DNA from: DASSBG01 sp035699085
Lineage (GTDB): Bacteria; Pseudomonadota; Gammaproteobacteria; Xanthomonadales; Rhodanobacteraceae
Reading direction: 5' to 3'
DNA length: 64,000 bases
Assembly: GCA_035699085.1 (NCBI GenBank)
Contig: DASSBG010000031.1
Span: forward strand, 1-64,000
Part shown: piece after piece, positions 34,297-43,696 of the stretch
How the letters are laid out: every line of letters starts with the position of its first letter
Position numbering within the stretch: the first letter of the stretch is position 1
Notes under the pieces: generated by a model
The model's database searches: none
What the model was told of the DNA's origin: nothing
Seen by the model: the letters and a program-made list of their open reading frames with translations, nothing else
Position numbers and translations under genes: made by a program

Positions 34297-37200
34297 TTAA
34301 GGGCAACTTATTGCGAGATGTGAACTAAGTATCCGAACGATTCGCTCCTTGGCTGTGGCTGAAAGTCTACGAATTCCGAATACTCGCGCAATCTCAAGCA
34401 CCAGATTCTCACTCGATATCGAATGCGCGGCGGCAATGATTTCCTCCCGAGGCACCTCTTCAATGACGCGAACGTCTTTATCCTGTTTCGGAACGCGAAA
34501 GGTGTTCCAGCGCTCAGGATCATCCGCGGTCAGCCACACGAAGTCGCCGCGGTCTGCCTCCGGCTCGGACTGGAAGTGGAAGTGGCGCTCAGCGAGTGCG
34601 AGGACGCGTTCACGAATGAGTCGGCCGGAGCGTTTGAACCCGTGGACTCGGGCAATCCGCTCGACAAGGACCTTATCGAGTATCGGGGCTTCCTGCTCAA
34701 GAACTCGTTGAATGAGCGTCTCTAACGTAGCGTTATAGGATTCGTCGTGGAAGCTATCTGGTCGGATGGAGGATTCCAAATCGGAAAGGTCCGTTTTGCT
34801 ATAGATCTGCTCGATGGAAGTTTCCACATAATCACTCGGACCACATGCGACCAGCCGCATGGGCTCGGCTTCTGAGTCATGTTGGCTTTCGGCGATTTCT
34901 GAGTCGGGAATATAGTCATTCCCGTTGTCCTCGTCCGGTGTGGATTCTATATCCCTCTCCGCAATCGCAGCCCCTTCGGCTTCAGCGGCTTTCGCGGCAG
35001 CGGCGGCCTCTACTTCCCGGACGCGCTCGATCTCAGCCACTTTGGTGCGCTGATCATCAAGCTCAGCACTGATAGCCAGGTGCAGTCGTTCCAGAGCTCC
35101 CTCGCGATCGACCCACCATTCTGTCGACCAGACCCGTACCAGATGCCAGCCGAGTCCCCGCAGGATCTCGCTTCGTACTTTGTCACGGTCACGCGCCGTG
35201 GCGGCGCTATGGTAGGTCGCTCCGTCGCATTCCACGCCTACAAGGTAATCTCCCGGTCGATCTGGATGCACGACACCTAGGTCGATGCGAAAACGAGACA
35301 CGCCGATCTGCGGATGAGTTTCCCAGCCTTTGGCCCGCAAGCCGTTAGCCACAAATTGTTCGAACGGCGAGTCGTAATCACCTACGGATCCGCGAACAGC
35401 GGCAGTGATCGCTTTCGGCCCTTGGTCGGCAAATTCAATAAAGTGACGCAAATCGTGCACGGCCCGCGCCGATGTACGATTGAGATCTATCATCGACGGC
35501 TCAAAGGAGGTGAAGACGATCATCTCGCGGCGAGCGCGGGTGATGGCCACGTTGAGGCGCCTCCAGCCACCCTCTCGATTGAGCGGACCAAAGTTCATGG
35601 ACATCGCGTTCGCATCCGGCTCGGTGGGCCCGAATCCGATACCGAGGATGATCAGGTCGCGTTCGTCGCCTTGCATGGTTTCGAGATTTTTGACGACGAC
35701 AGGCTCCGGTAAGTCGCCTTTGAAGAATGGCTCAATCTCCCTGTGTTCACGTCGAGCCTGATCGAGAAGATCATCGACGAGCTCTTGCTGCTGGGAATTA
35801 AGTGTGATGATGCCAATGGATTGGCCCGACGCGATAAACGCAGGAGTCGTGAGGCGCTTGACCACTTCATGGACCATGGCTTTGGCCTCGCGCTGGTTGC
35901 GGCTCCCGCCTTTTCCGGGAGCATAGGTACCGTCAACCTTGCGCCACGAAACCGCACTCGGTCGAGTGTCGGCAGCCGGAAAGGTGATCAAGCTGCCACC
36001 ATAATAACGATAATTGGAGAAGGTGATCAGGCTCTCGTGCCGGCTGCGATAGTGCCAAGTCAGACCGTGTTCGGGTATACCCGCGGCCTTGCATTCCGTG
36101 AGTATGCTTTCCAGATCATCTTCAGTGTCATCCGTACCCGCGCTGTTACCGCGATTGAAGAAGCTGGTGGGCGGCATCTGGTTCGGATCACCCGCGACAA
36201 CAACTTGCTTGCCACGGGCGATGGCGCCAACAGCATCCCACGGAGCGATCTGCGAGGCCTCATCAAATATCACAAGATCAAACAGGTCGTGATCAGCCGG
36301 TAGGTATTGGGCGATCGACAACGGGCTCATCAGCATGCATGGCGCCAAAGTAGTAAAGTCTGGACCCATTTCCTCCGCTAGCTGGCGCACTGGCTTATGC
36401 TTGCGCTGCTTCTGCAGCTCGTGCTTGAGGATGCCGAATCCGCTGCACCTGGTCACGCCGTTCTTGTCCGGGATTTCGCCTGAGAGCTTCGAACGGATGT
36501 ACGCCGTGGTGAGGTCAGCCAGCTCGTCCACTGCCTTCGTGTACGTATCGATATCGCTCTGGTGCTCGGCCGACACGAAGTGACACAACAGCGGCTCTGC
36601 ATCGATTGCCTTGGAAGCAAACCACCGGGCGTAAGCGACTTCAAATGTTTCAGCCACTGAGCCATCGGGGAGTGTGCCCTGCTCGATGCCTTCGACCAGA
36701 GGTTGGAGCCGGCAAGAGATCGCTTCCTGACGTACACGTCGCCAGCTGCACCATGCATTCAACGCCTTTTCGTTCCTAATGATCGCCTCAGCGTTGGAAA
36801 AGAGCTCAGGCACCTGCTTGTCGAGGTCGATTTCGCCTCCGGCGGCCTTTTCAAAGCGCTCAGTCGCATCGAACAGCATCTTGTAGCTGCGAGTCAGTTG
36901 GCCGATGGCTTCGGCGACCTCGCCGTCCGACGCCAGCAAATCGTTGCCGTCCACCACGAGCTGCTGTACTTCACGGCGCAGCTCAACCAGCTGTTCGGGC
37001 GAGCCGGCCAGCGGGATTAGATTTGCGCGAAGGCTTTCAGCCAATTTGGTTGCGGACGCCATACGCGTTGTGTCGGTGCCCAGTACAGCCCATCCGGGCA
37101 CGTCGCGAAGGTCACGATCGAGCGCGTCAATTTTGACGACGAGCGCCTTCATAGCTGTCAGCTGCGGCAGATCGGCTTCGACGTCCGGGATGCCCACTGT

Positions 37201-40200
37201 GCCTACCGTGGCCCCGAGTGCCTTGGCAACCTTCTTCTTACCCAGCGTTGCAAGGAACCAGAATCTGCCGGACGCTTCGATCCAATCGCTTCTCAGCTTG
37301 TCGACGTCAACGTGACGGATGGCTTGCGGGGCGTAGTTCTGCGACAAGCGCTTTTCCAGCGCTTCGTATTCCTCTAGGAGCAAAGTCGCTCGTTGCGTCG
37401 CCGCCCGAATCGTTTTCAGCACCGGCGAGAAAGCGAAACGGAGATCCACGCCATGTGCGTCCGGTAAGAACCGGACAAACTGCAGTAACTTGCCGGCAAC
37501 AAGCGTCGAACCACCTACGGACAACCCGGTGTTCCGCACCACCCTGGCGCACGCCTCATCGCACGCCCTGAGAGTACCTAGCACCTTGCGGGCCGTTCCC
37601 ACTACGGATTCCTGCCAAGCATTGGACCATTCCGTCCGCGTCAGTAGTGTCATCCGCGCGCCGACGCCTTCGGCGGCACTGCGATTCAAGTCTAGACGTT
37701 GGGCAACTTGGCGAAGCTGCGCCATGTGTGCTGCGTCATGTTCGGTACCGTCAGGCCATGACAGCCGGGGCGTCATCGGCTTCGCATCGCGCACGACGCG
37801 GCCGATGGCTTCGTGAACCGACCAGCCGTTAGACCAGCGCTTGTGGAGTACGGAGACCACACGATTGAGGCGGTCGCGAAGCGCGCGAACCTTCTCTGCC
37901 TGCGTGTTCCAGTCCGCCTCCGTAAGCGTGTCACGGGACGTCCAAGCGCGATCAAGCTGCTTCAGCACGTGCGATTTGGAGGATTTGCTCGAGTGCAGTT
38001 CCAGGCAAAACTGGCCAATCCCCTTGTCCTCCAAGCGGCGCTTGACGACATCCAGCGCAGCCATCTTTTCTGCGACAAACAGCACACGCCGTCCCAGTGC
38101 CAAGTTGTGCGCGATCATGTTAGCAATGGTTTGCGACTTGCCCGTTCCGGGCGGCCCGTCCAGAACGAAGTTATGTCCTTGGGCCGACGCCACGACGGCC
38201 GCCAGCTGGGAGGAATCCGCAGGCAAGGGCGTGAACAGCTCAGCTGGTTCGATGGCGGTGTCCAGTTTTTTGGGCTCAGGAAAGCTGCCCACCGTTTCCA
38301 GCGACGACCCACCAATTTTGTGGTGCAGCAGGTGTCGCACCACGTCATTTTTCATCAACTGGTCGGAGCGATCGATAAGGTCGCGCCACATGAGGTACTT
38401 GGAGAAGGAGAAGGTGCCTAGCACCACATCGGTCGTGACCTCGAATCCTGGTATGTCGCGCACCGCGCGCCGAACGATGTTCCAAATCCTCTCGACATCG
38501 ATACCACTCTGATCGGTCGGAAGATCACCTTCCAAACCGTGAATATTTAGCCTGAAGTCGTGACGTAGGAGCTCCAACAGCGTGAGATTGAAACGGGGCT
38601 CGTCATCCAGCATGGACATTTTCACGCCGGAGAGCACGCTGCGCCGCTCCAGCTTCACCGGCACCAAAATCAAGGGCGCATTGTAAGTTTTGGGGTCATC
38701 TGGGGCCTTTTTCCAGCGCAGAAAGCCAATAGCCAAGAAGAGCGTGTTGGAGCCGCCTTCTTCAAGGTCCGTACGGGCCTTGCGGTACAGTTCGATGAGC
38801 GTGTTATCAAGCTTGCCCTTCTCCATCCGCGAGAGCACCTCATGGCGCGCCATGGCCTGGTGGGCAGCCTCGTCCTCGAGGTTCTCCCGATTGCGCTTCT
38901 CGTAGATCTGGCTATCCCGGCCGCCAACGTTCAGCTCGGGCACTGGAACGATGCGAACACTCTTGCTGGCCGCGAGAACGTCCTCAAGTCCAGCTGGATC
39001 TGGACACACCAGGCGGATGGCCTTGCCCGGTTGTGGAAGATGCAGCAAGCGGTTGCGTGTGGTCAGGTCGAGCAGTTTGCGTTGCCAGAGCTCAAGCTTG
39101 TCCGCCGGCGTAGCGGGTGCTTCCTCGACGTCGATGTCGAAACTGGGCAGCGCGGGCGCGGATTCCAGCGCCTCGCTCGCTTTTGGTGCCGGCTCTTCCT
39201 TAGGTTCGCCGGCCTGCCGGGTGGTCACCGTTAGCGGACGCAGTCTCTGCATGCGTGCCCGGCGTACGTCCACTGCCATCACGAAGTTTTCGTCAGTCAG
39301 GTGACGCTTGGCAATATGCACGGCGTGACTGAAGCCTGGCGCGGGCGACTGCGTAGCTAGTGTTGTCTCGAACACGAGCAGTTCCTGCAGCTCGATGCGC
39401 TTGCGGATCGCGGAAACATCCTCGTTGAGAATCTGTGCAAATTCCTGCGGCTGCAGCCATGTGCCCGTAAACGCATGGTCTTTGGTCAGCAGAACGACAG
39501 GGTTCAGACCGGCCTGCTCAAGTGCTGCAGCAAACAGCAGCGCGGTATCCAGACATGTGCCGACGCTTCCATCAAGCACCTGCGACGGCGACCGAATCTT
39601 TTGTCCCTCGTACTCGAAGCTTGCGGGCGGCAATACGTAGCTAATTTGATACCCACATACCGCCGACCATACCGCTGACGCCAATTCCCACGGGCGCTGC
39701 CGGGAACCATCCTTATAGCCATCGATGCCATCCGGCCTTCCTGCACGACGCAGAACGTCTGACACATCCTTGAGAACCTTGTCGACGGCCGGATCGTTGG
39801 GAGTGCAGAACGCAGCGAGCAACTCAGGCATGCTGGCCGCTCCGCCCCATTCGTTATGAGCGAGAAGCTCCACCGGAAAGGCGCGCTCCGCCAGGATAGA
39901 GGCACTCGAACGCAGGCGGACGTGGACCGATGCTTGCATGCTCTCGGAAAGGTCCGCCAGATACCCTTCCTTGAGTTGGACGTCGCGGTCGGGCAGCGTG
40001 ATAGAGGCTTCAGCGCTCAGGCGGTCGATGCGCCACGTTTTGGACGCCGCAAACGGGAGACTAGGCTCTAGCTCAAGAACCAAATTGTCGAGACTTTCGT
40101 CGCTATCGTTCGTGATCGTCAGTTGCCGCAGAAGCGGTACGGCGTTCTGATGCGACGCTAGCCCCAGCTTGGTGCTGACGGTTCCTTTGATCGAAATCCC

Positions 40201-40203
40201 CAT
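34297..40203 (-). CDS. Giant SF1 helicase-nuclease (DUF4011-AAA-DUF559/Vsr-like-DUF3320)
   Basis: A 1968-residue protein. An N-terminal beta-rich part is followed by a transglutaminase-like Cys-His pair (GTCLD near 215, KDHAFTG near 242). A DUF4011-like region leads to Walker A DGPPGTGKSQTIANM (about 685). A helical insertion of about 600 residues follows. Then come Walker B VIFDEASQIAPWDAVGAI (about 1314), VVAGDPNQMPPTSFF, the SF1 motifs WHYRSRHESLI and METMQGDE-like ETMQGDERDLIILG, and LNVAITRARREM. A PD-(D/E)xK nuclease of the DUF559/Vsr type lies at about 1605-1690 (RIDLGVVHP, GVECDGATYH). A DUF3320-like domain closes the protein. This is a known architecture of accessory, probably anti-invader, proteins. 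GC is well below the flanks. Confidence 0.85.
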   Translation of the reverse strand: MGISIKGTVSTKLGLASHQNAVPLLRQLTITNDSDESLDNLVLELEPSLPFAASKTWRIDRLSAEASITLPDRDVQLKEGYLADLSESMQASVHVRLRSSASILAERAFPVELLAHNEWGGAASMPELLAAFCTPNDPAVDKVLKDVSDVLRRAGRPDGIDGYKDGSRQRPWELASAVWSAVCGYQISYVLPPASFEYEGQKIRSPSQVLDGSVGTCLDTALLFAAALEQAGLNPVVLLTKDHAFTGTWLQPQEFAQILNEDVSAIRKRIELQELLVFETTLATQSPAPGFSHAVHIAKRHLTDENFVMAVDVRRARMQRLRPLTVTTRQAGEPKEEPAPKASEALESAPALPSFDIDVEEAPATPADKLELWQRKLLDLTTRNRLLHLPQPGKAIRLVCPDPAGLEDVLAASKSVRIVPVPELNVGGRDSQIYEKRNRENLEDEAAHQAMARHEVLSRMEKGKLDNTLIELYRKARTDLEEGGSNTLFLAIGFLRWKKAPDDPKTYNAPLILVPVKLERRSVLSGVKMSMLDDEPRFNLTLLELLRHDFRLNIHGLEGDLPTDQSGIDVERIWNIVRRAVRDIPGFEVTTDVVLGTFSFSKYLMWRDLIDRSDQLMKNDVVRHLLHHKIGGSSLETVGSFPEPKKLDTAIEPAELFTPLPADSSQLAAVVASAQGHNFVLDGPPGTGKSQTIANMIAHNLALGRRVLFVAEKMAALDVVKRRLEDKGIGQFCLELHSSKSSKSHVLKQLDRAWTSRDTLTEADWNTQAEKVRALRDRLNRVVSVLHKRWSNGWSVHEAIGRVVRDAKPMTPRLSWPDGTEHDAAHMAQLRQVAQRLDLNRSAAEGVGARMTLLTRTEWSNAWQESVVGTARKVLGTLRACDEACARVVRNTGLSVGGSTLVAGKLLQFVRFLPDAHGVDLRFAFSPVLKTIRAATQRATLLLEEYEALEKRLSQNYAPQAIRHVDVDKLRSDWIEASGRFWFLATLGKKKVAKALGATVGTVGIPDVEADLPQLTAMKALVVKIDALDRDLRDVPGWAVLGTDTTRMASATKLAESLRANLIPLAGSPEQLVELRREVQQLVVDGNDLLASDGEVAEAIGQLTRSYKMLFDATERFEKAAGGEIDLDKQVPELFSNAEAIIRNEKALNAWCSWRRVRQEAISCRLQPLVEGIEQGTLPDGSVAETFEVAYARWFASKAIDAEPLLCHFVSAEHQSDIDTYTKAVDELADLTTAYIRSKLSGEIPDKNGVTRCSGFGILKHELQKQRKHKPVRQLAEEMGPDFTTLAPCMLMSPLSIAQYLPADHDLFDLVIFDEASQIAPWDAVGAIARGKQVVVAGDPNQMPPTSFFNRGNSAGTDDTEDDLESILTECKAAGIPEHGLTWHYRSRHESLITFSNYRYYGGSLITFPAADTRPSAVSWRKVDGTYAPGKGGSRNQREAKAMVHEVVKRLTTPAFIASGQSIGIITLNSQQQELVDDLLDQARREHREIEPFFKGDLPEPVVVKNLETMQGDERDLIILGIGFGPTEPDANAMSMNFGPLNREGGWRRLNVAITRARREMIVFTSFEPSMIDLNRTSARAVHDLRHFIEFADQGPKAITAAVRGSVGDYDSPFEQFVANGLRAKGWETHPQIGVSRFRIDLGVVHPDRPGDYLVGVECDGATYHSAATARDRDKVRSEILRGLGWHLVRVWSTEWWVDREGALERLHLAISAELDDQRTKVAEIERVREVEAAAAAKAAEAEGAAIAERDIESTPDEDNGNDYIPDSEIAESQHDSEAEPMRLVACGPSDYVETSIEQIYSKTDLSDLESSIRPDSFHDESYNATLETLIQRVLEQEAPILDKVLVERIARVHGFKRSGRLIRERVLALAERHFHFQSEPEADRGDFVWLTADDPERWNTFRVPKQDKDVRVIEEVPREEIIAAAHSISSENLVLEIARVFGIRRLSATAKERIVRILSSHLAISCP

Positions 40204-40537
40204 GATCCCTGTCCCTTTGACACTCTTTTACGTCACAATCATAGTGCGATTAAGCGAAAGTTACGAACGCGCTGGGACATACGTTCCTGCGGACTGAGCC
40301 GGTCCGGACACCGCTGGAACTGATGCTAAGGATCAAACGTTCTCCATCTCCCGCGCCATTCCGTCTCCCCTGCCCGCCCGAATCTTCTTCATGATCGCGA
40401 TAAACCCGACGAGATTCCGGATTCTGCCTTCGGCAGCTCCGGAATGACGGCAAAAGTGCTGCGAATCCCGCTTCGCGCCCCTTGCGCCGCCCGGCCCTGC
40501 CCCCATGTACAATGACGTAGCTCGACAATCGTTCCCC
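40204..40537. other. ssrA-side junction and ssrA upstream region
   Basis: No protein gene seen. The part next to the helicase gene is AT-richer. A GTCATTCCGG hairpin repeat unit lies at 40412-40448 in inverse orientation to the one at 34047. Possible -10 boxes for ssrA are TACAAT at 40508-40513 and GACAAT at 40524-40529; a clear -35 box was not found. Confidence 0.45.
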
Positions 40538-40891
<354 letters not shown>

Positions 40892-40896
40892 ATTCG

Positions 40897-40928
40897 AAGC
40901 CCCGACCGGTTTGCCGGCCGGGGCTTTT
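40897..40928 (+). terminator. Terminator of ssrA
   Basis: AAGCCCCG-A-CCGG, loop TTTG, CCGG-C-CGGGGCTTTT: a GC-rich stem with one mismatch followed by a U run. It lies between ssrA and the converging opgB-like gene and can serve both directions partly. Confidence 0.85.
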
Positions 40929-40969
40929 CCTTTCCCGCCCGGAACCCGGCACCGGGCGTGCCCAGGCCG

Positions 40970-43555
40970 TCACCTGGTGGCGGCGATGGGTCCGCTGTCG
41001 GCCGGCACCGTGCGCGGCCTGGTCACGAGCCGGGGAAAGGCGACCGAGAACCAGTCGCAGTCCATCTTGCCGTTACCGTTGTCGACGCTGACCCGCAGCC
41101 TCGTCGCACCGCGGGTGTCGATCGTGAGCGGCTGGTGCGGGTTGCGGTCGACCACGAAGCGGGGCGTGACGGGCGTGCCGTCAAGGCTGACGGTGACGCC
41201 GACGATGCCGGTATCGTCCCGGGTGCGACAGGAGCCGACCAGCGGGTTGATCATCGGCGCCAGCGTCAGGCTCGCCACGTGGCTGACGTCGAAGTCGGCC
41301 CAGACCGGCTTCTGGTTGTCGGGCTGCATCAGGATGCGGTCGCCGCGGTTGATCTCGATGGGCCCATAGGCGCGCTGCCGCTGCACGATGTTGTCGTACA
41401 TGAAGGCGGCGTTGATGGAGCTGCTTGAGCCGGCGGGCAACGCGCGCATCCGCACCACGCCGGGCGCCGGCTCGCGCGCCGCGGGCACGCTGGCAAGCCC
41501 GAAGGCCTTGCTGAAATCCAGTCGCTGCCCCGGCCGGGCCTTGGCCAGCGCCGACAACATCGCACCGCACTGCCGCGACCTCAGCTCGATGTCTCCACCG
41601 GAGCGCACCTGCCCGAGGCTGGCCCAGGCACCGCCCGGGGCGATCCAGTCCAGCGCCAGCCGGCGCTCGCCGGCGTCGTTCCAGAACGGCGTCGCCTTGA
41701 ACACGCTGCGGCCCTGGATGCCTGCGCGGGCAACCCATTTCCCCTCGCTGCCGCGCAACATCAGTTGCGCATGGGCCGTGCGCTTGCCGACGAACACCAG
41801 CAAACTCCGCCCGTCGGCGATGCTGCGAGCACGATAGCCGGCGTATTTGACCGGGATGGTGGTTCCGTCGATTTCCAGCCCCTCGCCGTTCCAGCCGATC
41901 AGGCGGTTGTCCCGGCACAGCTCGAGTTGGGGCCGGCGGCGCCACAGGTCCTGCCGCAGGACCTCCACGGCCAGCGCGCTGTCGGGCAAGCGAGTGCCGG
42001 TTGCGTGGCTGCCGCCGCGGTCCGCGCCGGCCATGAACTTCACGTTGGACTTCACGCCCATCCGTGCCAGCACCGTCGGCGCGACATCCATGTGGTACAT
42101 GCGCGCCGGGCGCTCGCCCTGGCCTGCGTTGAGGATCATCAGGAACGGCTGGCGCTGGTCGTCGGGCGGGTAGAGCCGCGAGGCGGTGTTGTACATCGCG
42201 ATGTGGTCGCCCATGACCACCACCACCGTGTCGGCGAACTGCGGTTCTGCCGACAGCTCGTCGATGAAGTGGCCGAGCAACTGGTCGGCGCAATGCACGG
42301 CGTCCAGCATCGGGTTGTCGATGGCGGCGTAGTGCCTGCACTCAGGCATCACGAAGCCTTCCGGGCGATGGGTATCGACGGTCTCCACCACGATGCTGAA
42401 GGGCTTGTCCTGCTGCTCCTTGCGCTTGTAGGTCGCCAGCGCCTGGCGGTACAGGTCGTCGTCGTGCAGGCCCCAGCCTTCGGTCGGCAGATCGCCATCG
42501 TGCAGGGCCTCGATTTCGCGGCTCCCCAGGGTGTGGTCATAGCCATGCAGGGCGAACAGCGCGCGCTTGTCCGTGAAACCGAGATCGGCGCCGCTGAGCA
42601 CCGTCTGGTCGTAACCCGCCGCGTGCAGCACGTCGCCGAAACAGGCGAGTTCCGGGTGGAACGTTGCCTTGCCGGTGGCGTCATTGCCGGGCACGAAATG
42701 CAGGGTGTCGACGTTGGCGGTGCCGAACACGCTGTTGATCAAGAACGGCGCACCACATTGCGAAGAGAAAAGGCCGGAGATCGTGTAGGTGGCGCCGGGA
42801 AAGGTCCGGAAGCCGGTGAAATCCAGCCCCTGTTTGCGCAGTCGGTTGACGTTCGGCATCAGGCCAGGGAAGCGCTGGTCGTCCAGATAGCTGCGCTCGA
42901 TGGATTCAAGGTAAATCCAGACCACATTGCGCCCCGGCTGCGCCTGCACCGACTCCGGGTCGCTCGGGTCACGCTCGACAAGCGCGCGGATGCGGTCGCC
43001 GGCGTGGGCGGCCTCCCGGCGCACCTGCTCCACATGGTCGTAATACTGCGCCAGCCGCCGCGGCGGCGCGTCGATCCGCAATCCAACGTAAAAGAAGAAC
43101 AGCGCAGGCAGCAGCCACCACAGATGCCGCGGCGCACGCACGGCAAGCCGCAGCACCGCAAAGGCGAACGCCAGGCAAACGACCAGGCCGACGATCACAA
43201 GCAGCGTGCCCACCGGCATGACGCTGATCGCGGTGGTGAAGTTTTCGCTGTTGAAGTGGGCGAAAAAGCGTTCGTTGAAGGAACTGGCCTGGATGAACCA
43301 CGACACCGCGTCGGCGAAGGCCAGGAACAGCAGACCGAACCACGCCAGCAGCGCCAGCCAGCCGATGCGCCAGCCCAGGCTGCGGCAGGCGAGCACGCAG
43401 CCCAGCGAGGTCAGCAGCGCCGCAAGAATTTCGCGCAGCGCCCGCGAATGGCTGTAGGGATCGACCGCATTGGCCAGCCACACGGCCAGCACGATCCACG
43501 GCAACGCCAGCAACAGCGTCTGCCATGCGACGGCAAGCATTCCCTTTCGCAGCAT
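40970..43555 (-). CDS. Phosphoglycerol transferase I-like membrane sulfatase (OpgB/MdoB-like)
   Basis: An 861-residue protein. Four or five N-terminal membrane helices lie within the first 155 residues, then a periplasmic alkaline-phosphatase/sulfatase-fold domain. WIYLESIERSYLDDQRFPGLMP, FPGATYTISGLFSSQCGAPF (catalytic Thr region) and VVVVMGDHIAMYNT (metal-binding Asp-His) match OpgB, which transfers phosphoglycerol from phosphatidylglycerol to periplasmic glucans. The last 300 residues form an extra beta-rich domain. ATG 43555 has AAGGGACC upstream. Other LTA-synthase-like roles remain possible. Confidence 0.82.
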   Translation of the reverse strand: MLRKGMLAVAWQTLLLALPWIVLAVWLANAVDPYSHSRALREILAALLTSLGCVLACRSLGWRIGWLALLAWFGLLFLAFADAVSWFIQASSFNERFFAHFNSENFTTAISVMPVGTLLVIVGLVVCLAFAFAVLRLAVRAPRHLWWLLPALFFFYVGLRIDAPPRRLAQYYDHVEQVRREAAHAGDRIRALVERDPSDPESVQAQPGRNVVWIYLESIERSYLDDQRFPGLMPNVNRLRKQGLDFTGFRTFPGATYTISGLFSSQCGAPFLINSVFGTANVDTLHFVPGNDATGKATFHPELACFGDVLHAAGYDQTVLSGADLGFTDKRALFALHGYDHTLGSREIEALHDGDLPTEGWGLHDDDLYRQALATYKRKEQQDKPFSIVVETVDTHRPEGFVMPECRHYAAIDNPMLDAVHCADQLLGHFIDELSAEPQFADTVVVVMGDHIAMYNTASRLYPPDDQRQPFLMILNAGQGERPARMYHMDVAPTVLARMGVKSNVKFMAGADRGGSHATGTRLPDSALAVEVLRQDLWRRRPQLELCRDNRLIGWNGEGLEIDGTTIPVKYAGYRARSIADGRSLLVFVGKRTAHAQLMLRGSEGKWVARAGIQGRSVFKATPFWNDAGERRLALDWIAPGGAWASLGQVRSGGDIELRSRQCGAMLSALAKARPGQRLDFSKAFGLASVPAAREPAPGVVRMRALPAGSSSSINAAFMYDNIVQRQRAYGPIEINRGDRILMQPDNQKPVWADFDVSHVASLTLAPMINPLVGSCRTRDDTGIVGVTVSLDGTPVTPRFVVDRNPHQPLTIDTRGATRLRVSVDNGNGKMDCDWFSVAFPRLVTRPRTVPADSGPIAATR

Positions 43556-43696
43556 TTTCGGTCCCTTGAGCGTGCCCCGATGCAAATGGTAGCGCCCACG
43601 GCCACACCGCGCGAACCGCAACCGCTCGCAGTGGGCCCGCGCAACACGCGCACCGTCCTGACCCGCGGCGCGCTGAAGGCCCCGTGCCGCCGGGCC

